From Acinetobacter puyangensis (GTDB taxonomy: Bacteria; Pseudomonadota; Gammaproteobacteria; Pseudomonadales; Moraxellaceae), in NCBI RefSeq assembly GCF_900096995.1, contig NZ_OANT01000004.1, forward strand, positions 124,001-188,000: a stretch of DNA of 64,000 nt, read 5' to 3'. Shown here piece by piece: positions 28,753 through 37,530 of the stretch. Position 1 is the stretch's first letter, and every line of letters begins with the position of its first letter. The notes beneath the pieces were generated by a model. That model worked only from the letters and a program-made list of their open reading frames with translations. It did not search any database and had not been told where the DNA came from. The position numbers and the translations under genes were made by a program.

Positions 28753-28780
28753 ATTGTAGAGTAAAAAATATTCTTGTCAA
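28753..28780 (-). promoter_or_regulatory. Near-consensus sigma-70 promoter
   Basis: On the minus strand TTGACA (28780-28775) and TACAAT (28758-28753) are separated by 16 bp. It is among the best matches to consensus noticed in this window, and it points at the short transcript, not at the PhzF gene. Confidence 0.75.
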
Positions 28781-28859
28781 GACCTGACTGCCAACTTTTT
28801 CTTTTGTCAAAAAGGCGCAGATGTTAATCTTGAATAAGAAAATTTTAAAGAGAATTATC

Positions 28860-29675
28860 ATGAAAATGTATCAGGTCGATGCCTTTAGCCAGCAATTATT
28901 TCAGGGCAATCCGGCAGCTGTGATTGTGTTGGAGGACTGGCTGGATGATCAATTGATGCAGAAAATTGCCTTGGAAAACAACCTATCAGAAACGGCATTT
29001 GTTAAAATTCTGGATCTCGATCAATACGAAATTCGCTGGTTTACCCCATTGGCAGAGGTAGATTTTTGTGGACATGCCACATTAGCCAGTGCATTCGTGT
29101 TATTTAAGGATTTCACCGAGCAACAAACCATTTATTTTCATGTGAAAAAATTAGGAATCTTTATTGTCAATCAGGCTGCTGATGGTAAAATTCAGATGAA
29201 TTTTCCAATACGCCGTGCAGAGCCGATAGAAGATTATCCATCTATTTTACGTGATGCACTGCGCAAGCCATTTAAGGCAGTTTATCTCAATGCACAGGCT
29301 TATATCATTGAATATCAATCTGTTCAGGACGTTTTAGATGAAACACCGGATTTTGCAAAATTGGTAGAACTGGGAAATTTACGTACTGTAATTACCAGTG
29401 ATAATCGAGATGTGGCAATAACCGCGACAGATGAAAAATATGATTGCGTTTCCCGTTATTTTGCGCCGGCAATGGGGATTAATGAAGATCCGGTGACAGG
29501 TTCGATTCATACGGCAATTGCACCTTTGTGGGCAGAAAAAATGGGAAAATCAGAATTGATTGCCTATCAGGCATCACAACGTGGAGGTACGCTGTATTGT
29601 AAAATTTTGGATCAAGAGCGTATTGAAATTTCGGGTTATGCACGCCTGTTTTTGGTGGCACAACTCTTTGTTTAA
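28860..29675 (+). CDS. PhzF-family isomerase-like protein
   Basis: The 271-aa protein belongs to the PhzF/YddE family (diaminopimelate epimerase-like fold). The catalytic Glu44 lies in NNLSETAFV, and the pairs QGNPAAV and VDFCGHATLASA plus GINEDPVTGSIHTAIAP are family signatures. Most such proteins in non-phenazine producers are of unknown function, and no phenazine genes occur here. ATG 28860 has AAAGAGAA upstream; a frame extension of 13 codons lacks one. It is divergent from the short minus-strand transcript, so the two promoters lie back to back. Confidence 0.88.
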   Translation: MKMYQVDAFSQQLFQGNPAAVIVLEDWLDDQLMQKIALENNLSETAFVKILDLDQYEIRWFTPLAEVDFCGHATLASAFVLFKDFTEQQTIYFHVKKLGIFIVNQAADGKIQMNFPIRRAEPIEDYPSILRDALRKPFKAVYLNAQAYIIEYQSVQDVLDETPDFAKLVELGNLRTVITSDNRDVAITATDEKYDCVSRYFAPAMGINEDPVTGSIHTAIAPLWAEKMGKSELIAYQASQRGGTLYCKILDQERIEISGYARLFLVAQLFV

Positions 29676-29789
29676 TTAAAATTATTTTTAGAGAAAATAG
29701 CTTTATTTTTCTTATAAATTGGAAATTTCTAAGATTGGCCCAATACTATCAGCAGAAATATATTTTCAAGTGGTAAAAGGATCAATTAT

Positions 29790-31184
29790 ATGAGTACCCA
29801 GCATCAAGCCATTGCACGTTGCCGTGAATTTTTGGCTGATCATCAAATTGCGATGGGTGAAGCAATTAATATTCGACATTATACCGATTGGAGTAACTAC
29901 AAGCATATTCAGCCTTTTGCTGTAGTGTTCCCGAAAACAACGGAACAAGTCTCGAAAATTCTTGCCATTTGTAATGAATTAAAGCAGCCAATTGTGCCGC
30001 AAGGTGGCATGACTGGGGTTGCTGGTGCTGGTATCGCCGAAGCCAATGAAATCGTGATCGCACTGGACAAAATGAATCAAATTGAAGAAATTGATCCCTA
30101 TGCCTCAACCATGACTGTAGAAGCCGGCTTAACCCTAGAAGAAGCGCAGAATGCAGCACGGGCAGCGGATTTGTATTTTCCGGTCGATGTTGGTGGTCGT
30201 GGTTCTTGCCAGATTGGCGGAAATATTGCGACCAATGCCGGTGGTCTTTCGGTGATTCGCTATGGCATGATGCGTGATCACGTCTTGGGCATGGAAGTGG
30301 TCTTGGCCGATGGTCGTGTTTTAAATCTGATGAATAAAATGATTAAAAACAATGCCGGTTATGATCTAAAACAAAACTTTATTGGTGCAGAAGGTACACT
30401 GGGTATTGTGACACGAGCTGTACTAAAACTTTCGCCACAGCCCAAAGAGCTGACCACATGCTTATGTGCATTTCCGGATTATTTGTCCGCTGTAAAATTA
30501 TTAAGACATTTGCAAAAACGCTTAACCACACCCAATGCATTTGAAGTGATGTGGGATGAGTATTATCAACTCAGTCTTTCTTGGATGCAAAATCATGCCA
30601 ATCCTTTGAGCCAGCATTATCCGATTTATGCGGTATTTGATGTAGAAGGCAGTGCTGAAGATCTAGAAAATATTTTGGCGGAATTATTTGAAACCGGCGA
30701 AATTCTCGATGCTGTGATTGCGCAAACGCAGGCACAAGCGCATCAGTTATGGTTGATCCGTGAAACAGTGCCTGCCGAAATTTCTAGTACTGGTCGACCA
30801 TTGTGTTTTGATGTGAGTATGCCGATTGGTCAATTGGGTGAGTTTAAGGCGATTTGTCAGGATCGCATTGCAAAACAATATCCGCAACTGGCGAGTTTAT
30901 TCTTTGGCCATATTGGCGATAGTAATATGCACATTATTCTCGATTTAAAAGATCAGGAAGAACAGGTTATTGATGACTTGATTCATGGTCTTGATGAAAT
31001 TGTTTATGATGTGGTACGTCAATTTAAGGGGTCTATTTCGGCAGAGCACGGCATTGGCTTATTAAAACGGGATTATTTGCATTACTCTGTCGATGAAAAT
31101 GCATTAAATGTGATGAAGCAGTTAAAACAGTTATTTGATCCTAATGGTATTTTAAATCCGCATAAAGTGTTTAAATCAATTTAA
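29790..31184 (+). CDS. FAD-linked 2-hydroxyacid dehydrogenase (GlcD / D-2-hydroxyglutarate type)
   Basis: The 464-aa flavoenzyme has an N-terminal FAD-binding PCMH domain (about 35-215, VPQGGMTGVAGAG and the GSCQIGGNIATNAGGLSVIRYG loop) and a C-terminal FAD-oxidase domain with FFGHIGDSNMHI and SAEHGIG near the end. That is the layout of glycolate oxidase GlcD, D-lactate dehydrogenase and D-2-hydroxyglutarate dehydrogenase. The GHIGDSNMH motif fits the last group best, but substrate choice needs biochemistry. It would pass electrons to quinone or a flavoprotein. A truncated AGCS transporter gene follows by 34 bases. Confidence 0.87.
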   Translation: MSTQHQAIARCREFLADHQIAMGEAINIRHYTDWSNYKHIQPFAVVFPKTTEQVSKILAICNELKQPIVPQGGMTGVAGAGIAEANEIVIALDKMNQIEEIDPYASTMTVEAGLTLEEAQNAARAADLYFPVDVGGRGSCQIGGNIATNAGGLSVIRYGMMRDHVLGMEVVLADGRVLNLMNKMIKNNAGYDLKQNFIGAEGTLGIVTRAVLKLSPQPKELTTCLCAFPDYLSAVKLLRHLQKRLTTPNAFEVMWDEYYQLSLSWMQNHANPLSQHYPIYAVFDVEGSAEDLENILAELFETGEILDAVIAQTQAQAHQLWLIRETVPAEISSTGRPLCFDVSMPIGQLGEFKAICQDRIAKQYPQLASLFFGHIGDSNMHIILDLKDQEEQVIDDLIHGLDEIVYDVVRQFKGSISAEHGIGLLKRDYLHYSVDENALNVMKQLKQLFDPNGILNPHKVFKSI

Positions 31185-31218
31185 ACGATTATTTTAACAT
31201 TATAATTTTCAGGGAGAT

Positions 31219-31881
31219 TTGACTCTCCCTGAATACGTTAATCCATTGGCTTTGATCATTAGCAGTGCATTTACCCCTGATGCTGCCTTTGGTGGTTTTA
31301 TTGGTGCATTAATGCAAGGGTTAAAGCGTGCCTCATTTTCGAATGAAGCCGGTTTTGGTTCTGCACCGATTGCCCATGCTGCGGTAAAAACCAAAGAGCC
31401 AGCCACCGAAGGTTTGGTTGCTTTACTTGAGCCATTTTTTGATACCGTGATACTCAATACCATTACTGCATTGGTTGTTGTGGTAACAGGATCCTATTTA
31501 CTTAAGGAATATTCTGGCGTATTAATTACCACCCATGCATTTAATTCTGTATTACCCGGTTTTGATATTGTCCTCACCATTTCCATTGTATTGTTTGCTT
31601 TTACCACCATGTTAACCTGGTCTTATTATGGTCTAAAAGGCTGGCAATATCTGTTTGGTAATCGTGGTGCAACAGCCTATAAGTTTGTGTTTTGCGCTGT
31701 GAGTATTCTTGCGGCAACCATGAGCTTAGGTTCAGTTATCGACTTGGCAGATGCATTGGTATTTGTTCTTGCGTTCTTTAACGTGCTTGGTCTGTATTTC
31801 CTATTGCCGATTGTAAAAAAAGAAGTCAATGGCTTTTTGGCAAAAGTGAAGTCAGGTGAAATTAAACCGAATGAAGACTAA
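31219..31881 (+). pseudogene. Truncated sodium:alanine symporter (AGCS), C-terminal half only
   Basis: The 220-residue frame matches only the second half of AGCS amino acid:cation symporters: INPL-like YVNPLALIISSAFTPDAAFGGF, the family hallmark FSNEAGFGSAPIAHAA, then FAFTTMLTWSYYGLKGWQYLFG. Full family members have about 450-500 residues, so roughly the first 250 are absent, including half of the membrane core. An in-frame stop lies at 31195, and the only start is TTG 31219 inside a 7-bp inverted repeat (AGGGAGA/TCTCCCT, 31211-31230). This looks like a deletion remnant and should not make a working transporter. Confidence 0.8.
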
Positions 31882-31906
31882 TGAAGTAAAATCAAAATTT
31901 AGTTCG

Positions 31907-31933
31907 GCCTTTCGTCAATGAAAGGCTTTTTTT
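31907..31933 (+). terminator. Rho-independent terminator after AGCS remnant
   Basis: GCCTTTC-6 nt-GAAAGGC followed by seven Ts. Its survival suggests the remnant is still co-transcribed with the dehydrogenase gene. Confidence 0.85.
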
Positions 31934-31948
31934 ATGATCTTTTTAAAT

Positions 31949-31967
31949 AATAATAGAAAGCATTATC
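31949..31967 (+). promoter_or_regulatory. Candidate Fur box upstream of fecI-like gene 1
   Basis: The 19 bases ending in CATTATC match 14 of 19 positions of the consensus Fur box (GATAATGATAATCATTATC). It lies 58 bases before the sigma factor start, where Fur-iron would repress. Inference from sequence only. Confidence 0.55.
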
Positions 31968-32024
31968 AATTACAGGTATTATATGGCGACTTTATTTGTA
32001 TATTAAACTTAATTTGGTAATGCC

Positions 32025-32537
32025 ATGGGTTTTTCATCTGATCCAATAAATGAAAGTTTTTCCAGAATTTATACTGAAAACTACCACTGGCTAAGTCAAT
32101 GGTTAAGCCGCCAATTAAAAAATAAAGCTAATCTGGAAGATATTGTACAGGATACTTTTTTAAAATTATTTACTGCCAAAACTGCACATTTAATCAAGGA
32201 ACCTCGAGCTTATCTGGCAACCACTGCGCGTTGTATTTTCATTGATCAGGTGCGACATCAGGTTGTTGAAAAAAGGTATCTGGAATATCTGGAACAAAAT
32301 GAACAGGAATTACAAGTTTCACCTGAGCAAAAAGTGATGATGCTTGAACTGTTGCATCGTATGACACTTGCGGTTAGTGATTTGCCGGAACGGCAGAGAT
32401 TATGTTTATTAATGTATTATCTAGAAGGATTAGCACAGGAAAAAATTGCAGAGCAATTAAATGTCTCCAGACGTACAGTACAACTTGATCTGGTCAAGGC
32501 GATGGTCTATTGCCATCAATGGATGCAACAGCATTAA
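32025..32537 (+). CDS. FecI-like extracytoplasmic-function sigma factor 1
   Basis: The 170-aa protein has sigma region 2 (about 8-75, with LEDIVQDTFLKLFT) and region 4 (about 110-165, with the helix-turn-helix LAQEKIAEQLNVSRRTVQLDL). Small size and the adjacent fecR-like gene mark it as an iron-starvation sigma factor of the FecI group. It would direct transcription of a cognate TonB-dependent receptor gene, here probably the one at 34946. The stop codon abuts the next start (TAAATG), so the pair is coupled. A candidate Fur box lies upstream. Confidence 0.9.
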   Translation: MGFSSDPINESFSRIYTENYHWLSQWLSRQLKNKANLEDIVQDTFLKLFTAKTAHLIKEPRAYLATTARCIFIDQVRHQVVEKRYLEYLEQNEQELQVSPEQKVMMLELLHRMTLAVSDLPERQRLCLLMYYLEGLAQEKIAEQLNVSRRTVQLDLVKAMVYCHQWMQQH

Positions 32538-33530
32538 ATGCAGCATTCCAACCAGCAGCATTCGAGCACTTCATCAGATACAGAATTGATGGAGCAGGTG
32601 GCTGAATGGTTATTAAAAATAGACAGTGCCGAATGCACTGAACAGGATCGCAAGGATTTTCAACATTGGCAGCAACAGAATCCCAAGCATGCCGAAATGG
32701 TGCAGCAAATGCAGGCCACTTTTCAGCAATTTAATCCACTTAGACAACAGGCACTTTCGCATCAAATTGTTGAGAAGGCAGTCCAACAAACCAGAGAAGA
32801 TGAGGTCTTTAAACCTTATAAATTATTATCGATTATTTTTCTGGTATGTTTGCTTGGCTCGTTCTGGTATGTATCATTCACCCAGCATTGGTTTGCCGAT
32901 CAACGCAATGATTATATGAGCTGGAGTGAACAGGTTTTACCAGATCAATCTGAGATTCGGATCAGTGGACAGACTGCCTATAATATTAAATATAATCAAC
33001 AGCAGCGTTTAATTGAATTGCTGGACGGTAATATTCTGGTAGATGTAGCGAAAGACAGTACACGACCATTTATGATTGACACCCGTTTTGCCAGAATTCG
33101 GGCGTTAGGGACACGGTTTATTGTCCAGCATCATGATCGCGCAACGATTTTGACCATGTTGCATTCCAGTACAGAAGTAACTGCAACCCTAGCCAATGGA
33201 CAGCTGCAACGACAAAAGGTGCATGCAGGACAACAGGTCATGATTGACGCACAGGGTATTCATGCCGTGCGTGATATTTCAATAGAAATGGCTGAAACTG
33301 CATGGCAAAAACATATGCTTGCCATTGATCTGATGCCATTGGATCAGCTTCTGGCAATTTTACAGAGTTATGATGATCGACATTTTAAATATGATGCACG
33401 GGCATTAAATGACATTGAAGTAACGGCGATGTTGCCACTCGATGGCAGTGGACTAGACCTATTACAACAGAGTCTGGCAATTACTGTAAGGCAAGATGTA
33501 TGGGGACGTACCATTATCTCGAAAAAATAA
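32538..33530 (+). CDS. FecR-like transmembrane sigma regulator 1
   Basis: The 330-aa protein has the standard FecR layout: cytoplasmic N-terminal domain (about 15-60, LMEQVAEWLLKIDS and FQHWQQQNPKHAEMV), one membrane segment (about 97-117, LSIIFLVCLLGSFWYVSF) and a periplasmic FecR domain with a C-terminal STN-like tail (VTAMLPLDGSGLDLLQQSLAI). It receives the signal from the loaded receptor and activates or releases the sigma factor. It starts directly after the fecI-like stop. Confidence 0.9.
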   Translation: MQHSNQQHSSTSSDTELMEQVAEWLLKIDSAECTEQDRKDFQHWQQQNPKHAEMVQQMQATFQQFNPLRQQALSHQIVEKAVQQTREDEVFKPYKLLSIIFLVCLLGSFWYVSFTQHWFADQRNDYMSWSEQVLPDQSEIRISGQTAYNIKYNQQQRLIELLDGNILVDVAKDSTRPFMIDTRFARIRALGTRFIVQHHDRATILTMLHSSTEVTATLANGQLQRQKVHAGQQVMIDAQGIHAVRDISIEMAETAWQKHMLAIDLMPLDQLLAILQSYDDRHFKYDARALNDIEVTAMLPLDGSGLDLLQQSLAITVRQDVWGRTIISKK

Positions 33531-33546
33531 ATTGATAAAATATAAT

Positions 33547-33561
33547 TCTGTACACGACAAA
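33547..33561. repeat. Relic of an ISAba1-like terminal inverted repeat
   Basis: TCTGTACACGACAAA equals, from memory, the core of the ISAba1 (IS4 family) terminal repeat. No transposase and no second end are visible nearby, so it would be a leftover of an excised or deleted element. Confidence 0.4.
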
Positions 33562-33651
33562 ATTTTTTGATTTATAGAGAAATCCTTGGTTGCGTAGTGA
33601 TGCTATAGCAAAACTCAAAATATAGACTACACTTTTTAAGTGTTGTCATAA

Positions 33652-33748
33652 GGGCTTATGCAATAAGCCCCTACAAATCAATAGCCCCTACGAATCAATA
33701 GGATATGTGGGTAGGGTGAGAGGCATTGCCTCGCAAGGGCGTTCGCCC
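33652..33748. repeat. Cluster of short hairpins and a tandem 17-bp repeat
   Basis: Within 100 bases there are three palindromes: GGGCTTAT-GCA-ATAAGCCC (33652-33670), GAGGCA-T-TGCCTC (33720-33732) and GGGCG-TT-CGCCC (33737-33748). Between them are two copies of GCCCCTAC[A/G]AATCAATA (33667-33683, 33684-33700). The density is REP-like; no gene is present. Confidence 0.65.
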
Positions 33749-33854
33749 AATTTAAAGATTTAAAAAAGATGATGTGGGTAAAGGTCAGCTTGGTCAAGCC
33801 GAGCATGACTGTATTATTTTGATCTCCTCTTATGTTTACTCCACAGTTTTCAAT

Positions 33855-34256
33855 TTAAAACCAGTTTTCAATACGTAAATCAGTAACTTTAGAAAACTCT
33901 TTTACATTGTTGGTTACAATACAAAGATCTAAGGAGCGGGCATGTGCCGCAATCCATAAATCATTGGCACCAATGAGTTCACCTTTTTGAGTAAGCTCAG
34001 TACGAATATCGGCATAATGAAAAGCAAGATTGTGATTAAAATCGATAAAATTCAACTCATGAATCAATGCTTCAACACGCTGAGTTAATGGTGTAGAGTT
34101 TTTAAGTCTTGCACCAAAACGCAATTCTGCCTTGACCACCCAGTTAATGGCAGTGAAATGCGTACCAATATGAAACAGTTTTTGAGCAACTTTAGCTTGA
34201 GGATTTTTGATCAATTCGGAGCAAATATTGGTATCCAGTAAATAGCGAAAATCCAT
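33855..34256 (-). CDS. vapC: VapC-family PIN-domain toxin
   Basis: The 133-aa protein is a PIN-domain ribonuclease. The acidic active-site set is in place: Asp8 (YLLDTNICSE), Glu44 (KAELRFGA), Asp99 (IGANDLWIAAHA) and the TNN stretch at 115-117. VapC toxins cleave tRNA or rRNA when free of antitoxin. The start overlaps the antitoxin stop by one base (TAATG). The module sits between the fecIR pair and its likely receptor gene, in a repeat-rich stretch, which suggests insertion. Confidence 0.92.
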   Translation of the reverse strand: MDFRYLLDTNICSELIKNPQAKVAQKLFHIGTHFTAINWVVKAELRFGARLKNSTPLTQRVEALIHELNFIDFNHNLAFHYADIRTELTQKGELIGANDLWIAAHARSLDLCIVTNNVKEFSKVTDLRIENWF

Positions 34257-34495
34257 TAGTCGAAAATTCCTTTTGTCGTAAAAGGTAAATCTTCAATTTC
34301 TGGAAAGTCTTCATTCAATGGTTGCCAGCTTTGCAGTAATTGCTCAAGACCTGCTTTTGGTTGTACTGCTTCGATGATAAGTTTGTTTCCCTCTCGGTAC
34401 AGGCGAACTTGCTCACTGTCAAACGCCATTTCTTTGGGAATGCGTACAGCTTGATTACTACCATTTTTGAAAAGGCGGGTTACTTTACTGTTCAC
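34256..34495 (-). CDS. vapB: VapB/VagC-type antitoxin
   Basis: The 79-aa protein has an AbrB/SpoVT-like DNA-binding N-terminus (about 3-45, TRLFKNGSNQAVRIPKEMAF) and a C-terminal toxin-binding tail (SWQPLNEDFPEIEDLPF). It neutralises VapC and probably represses its own promoter in the gap upstream of 34495. Antitoxin first and toxin second, with a one-base overlap, is the standard order. Confidence 0.9.
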   Translation of the reverse strand: MNSKVTRLFKNGSNQAVRIPKEMAFDSEQVRLYREGNKLIIEAVQPKAGLEQLLQSWQPLNEDFPEIEDLPFTTKGIFD

Positions 34496-34945
34496 TGGCG
34501 TACCTCACAAAAAGTATATGTTTTTAGTATAGGCTTAATCAAAAAATAGAACAAATGCAAAAGGTAATTGAATGGTTAAGGTTGTCATGATACACCTATT
34601 AATTTTGGCATTTGTCAAACGATCACAACATTCATTTTGGATGAAGTGAACAGGAGAATTAGCATTTATATAAACTAATTAATTGAATTTTATAGTAATA
34701 AAAAAATTTTTCTAAAACTTAGCTTATCAAATGAGTGATTAGCTTTAGGGATATATTTCTCATATGCAACGATGGATTTAAATAAATAGATAAATCATAT
34801 TGTTAGATTACTTTTGCACTGAATAGATAAAAAAATTAAAAATATTTTGCATTTTGATTGCGCAGTTTGGATTTTCATCCGACCTATATATGAATAAACA
34901 GGTCAATACACAGTATTGGGATTTTACTTTTTACGGGGAAATGTG
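34496..34945. promoter_or_regulatory. Intergenic region between vapBC and receptor gene
   Basis: About 450 very AT-rich bases hold no gene I can support. They must contain the vapBC promoter on one strand and the receptor promoter on the other. I saw no convincing Fur box, consistent with the receptor being driven by the FecI-like factor rather than directly by Fur. Confidence 0.4.
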
Positions 34946-37471
34946 ATGAAAAAGCCTCCATATTTAAAACAAACATTGGTAAAACCTTTAGTCCTTTCAA
35001 TTCATTTGGCCATGACGACCGGCTTGGTGTTTTTCAGTCAGAGTGCAATCGCTGCTGATACGGTGCAAACCCGCAATTATGCAATTGCCACAAATTCGCT
35101 GAATCTGGTGTTAAACCAATTTGCTGCGCAGTCAGACGTTGCAATTGCGATGGATGCGAAACAACTGGCAACTATTCGCAGTGAAGGACTGAACGGAAAC
35201 TATTCCATTGCCGATGGATTTGCCAGAATTTTGCAAAATACCAATTTCCAAGCACAAAAAAGTACCACAGGCTATGTAATTGTTGAAAAAGCGATACCAC
35301 AAGTTCGGGATATGGGGCAGTTAAATCCGATTGATGTCACTGCAATAGGCAAAACAAGATCAAATGATCGCGTGGCACAGTTACCTGTAATTACGGTAAA
35401 TGCCGATCAAAATACTACAGAAGGAACAGGTTCTTACACTACAGGTAAAATGCAGACCGCAACCAAACTGAATTTATCTATGAAAGAAACGCCACAATCA
35501 GTGAGTATTCTAACCCGTTCGCAAATTGACGATTTAGGTTTAACCACCTTGGATGATGCCGTGCAGAATGTTACTGGTTTGGTGATGCAAAAAGGATATT
35601 ACCAAGGTGAGTCGGGTAGTTTTAGTGCCCGTGGTTTTGCCATTTCCAATATCAATGTCGATGGGTTAACACTGGATACAGGAGCAAATGGCACTTTTAA
35701 TGCTGACAATGACTCTCTGGATATTTATGATCGTATCGAGGTAGTACGTGGTGCAACTGGGCTTATCACAGGTTCGGGAACACCATCGGCAACCATTAAT
35801 ATGGTACGTAAACGCCCAACAACAGAAACACAGGGTACAGTGTCTTTAAGTGCAGGAAGCTGGAATAACTACCGTGCCAGTGTAGATATTGGTGGTGCAT
35901 TAAATGCGGATAAAACCATTCGTGCCAGAACAGTAATTGCTGCACAGGATAGCGATCAGTTTTATGATAATGCCGATGCGCGAAATTATCAGCTCTATGG
36001 AATAATTGAAACGGATCTTTTGCCAAATTTATTGGCAACATTGGGTATTCACTATCGTAAAGTGGACAATAATGGTGGAACACAAGGTCTTCCAAACCAT
36101 GTTGATGGCAGTTTTTTTAATATTAGTCGAAAAACCAATTTATCCAATGATTTTGATTTCTGGAAGCAAGAAGATTTAACCATCTTTTCTGATCTGACTT
36201 ATACTTTCGCCAATGACTGGAAACTAAAATTTTCAGGTAATTGGAAGCGACCTGAACAGGATATTTTATTTTCAACTCAAACCGGCAGTGGCAGCTTGTA
36301 TTCCAACAATCCAGTTGATGGCAGCCCATTTTATCAAAGCACCCAACACTATAAATTAGATAATAAAGCAGACAGTTATGAACTGACTTTAAATGGCGAC
36401 TATACTTTATTTAACAAGACACATGAATTGATTCTGGGTGCAAACTCTCGGGAGCGGTATAATAAGAACTGGGGTGGCTGGTCTGCGGATAGCTGGACCA
36501 CAAATGCACCGGTTGTAAATCCTTATCATTGGGATTCCTCAAGTATTAGCAGACCTGATATTGATATGACCCGATGGAATATTAAGACTAAAACCAAACA
36601 AACCGGTTTATATGCTGCAACGCGTCTATCTGTGAGCGATAGCTTAAAATTTATTTTGGGTTCACGCTTTAACTGGTATGAAAGTGACAACTTAATCGCC
36701 AATACCAGTTACGATGAAAAAGGTGAAATGACCCCTTATGCCGGCGTCGTTTTTGATTTAAATCCACAGCATTCACTCTATGCCAGCTGGACAGAAATTT
36801 TTGAACCACAAAGTGATATTGATCTTAATGGAAATCAACTTAAGCCGATTACCGGTACAAATTATGAATTGGGATTAAAAGGCGAATATTTTGATGGTCG
36901 ATTAAATACAAGTTTGGCAACTTTTTTAATAGAACAGCAAAATCGTGCAGTCGATGATTTATCTAGCCTCAATCCATGTCCGGGCAGTGCCTATGGTTAT
37001 TGTAAACGTGCTTCTGGTGAAGTTGAAAGTAAAGGCTTTGAAACAGAAATTAGTGGCGCATTGACAGATCACTGGCAACTGACTGCGGGTTATACTTATG
37101 TAAAAACCAAATATACCAAAGATGTTGATACAAATATAATTGGTACAATTTTTAATCCAAGTTTGCCTCGCCAACAATTTAAACTTTCAACCAGTTATCG
37201 GTTGCCGGCACAATGGGAAAAATGGCGTATAGGTGGTAGTGTTTATGCACAAACTGCAACACAAGCCACCGATAATGAACTGATTAAACAAGGTGGTTAT
37301 ACCTTGTTATCATTAAACGGTTCCTATCAGGTTAATCCCAATGTTAATGTACAGTTGAATATTAATAATCTATTTGATAAAACTTATTATACTGGTTTGG
37401 GGTATGGAAGTGCTGGCACAACCTATGGAACACCTCGTAATATTGTTGCGACGTTAAAGTATAGGTTTTAA
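34946..37471 (+). CDS. TonB-dependent siderophore receptor with STN signalling domain
   Basis: The 841-aa outer membrane receptor has a signal peptide (about 1-36, ending AIAADT), a secretin/TonB short N-terminal domain (about 40-115, NYAIATNSLNLVLNQFAAQSDVAIAMDA), a plug domain (about 165-290, MKETPQSVSILTRSQIDDLGL) and a 22-strand barrel ending in TLKYRF, with terminal Phe as usual. It resembles FpvA/FecA-type transducers that import a ferric siderophore and signal through FecR. ATG 34946 follows ACGGGGAA; the 10-codon upstream extension is not needed. The partner fecIR pair is probably the one at 32025-33530. The ligand is unknown. Confidence 0.92.
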   Translation: MKKPPYLKQTLVKPLVLSIHLAMTTGLVFFSQSAIAADTVQTRNYAIATNSLNLVLNQFAAQSDVAIAMDAKQLATIRSEGLNGNYSIADGFARILQNTNFQAQKSTTGYVIVEKAIPQVRDMGQLNPIDVTAIGKTRSNDRVAQLPVITVNADQNTTEGTGSYTTGKMQTATKLNLSMKETPQSVSILTRSQIDDLGLTTLDDAVQNVTGLVMQKGYYQGESGSFSARGFAISNINVDGLTLDTGANGTFNADNDSLDIYDRIEVVRGATGLITGSGTPSATINMVRKRPTTETQGTVSLSAGSWNNYRASVDIGGALNADKTIRARTVIAAQDSDQFYDNADARNYQLYGIIETDLLPNLLATLGIHYRKVDNNGGTQGLPNHVDGSFFNISRKTNLSNDFDFWKQEDLTIFSDLTYTFANDWKLKFSGNWKRPEQDILFSTQTGSGSLYSNNPVDGSPFYQSTQHYKLDNKADSYELTLNGDYTLFNKTHELILGANSRERYNKNWGGWSADSWTTNAPVVNPYHWDSSSISRPDIDMTRWNIKTKTKQTGLYAATRLSVSDSLKFILGSRFNWYESDNLIANTSYDEKGEMTPYAGVVFDLNPQHSLYASWTEIFEPQSDIDLNGNQLKPITGTNYELGLKGEYFDGRLNTSLATFLIEQQNRAVDDLSSLNPCPGSAYGYCKRASGEVESKGFETEISGALTDHWQLTAGYTYVKTKYTKDVDTNIIGTIFNPSLPRQQFKLSTSYRLPAQWEKWRIGGSVYAQTATQATDNELIKQGGYTLLSLNGSYQVNPNVNVQLNINNLFDKTYYTGLGYGSAGTTYGTPRNIVATLKYRF

Positions 37472-37484
37472 TACGACAGGACAT

Positions 37485-37513
37485 AAAAAATGCCGACTAT
37501 ATTGTCGGCATTT
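37485..37513. terminator. Bidirectional terminator between receptor gene and nrdB
   Basis: TGCCGAC-6 nt-GTCGGCA is preceded by six As, giving a U run on the minus strand for nrdB; TTTCTATGTTTTT follows on the plus strand for the receptor gene. Confidence 0.8.
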
Positions 37514-37530
37514 CTATGTTTTTCAATAAT

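Noticed and set aside
28592..28861. 89-codon open frame on the minus strand across the micro-transcription unit
   Set aside because: It runs through the promoter, starts upstream of it with no ribosome binding site, and has no protein-like features; only its last 17 codons lie in the predicted transcript.
28860..29675. Phenazine biosynthesis from the PhzF-like gene
   Set aside because: PhzF-family proteins are widespread in non-producers and no other phz genes are present.
33652..33748. CRISPR array from the short direct repeats
   Set aside because: Only two adjacent 17-bp copies without spacers, and no cas genes anywhere in the window.
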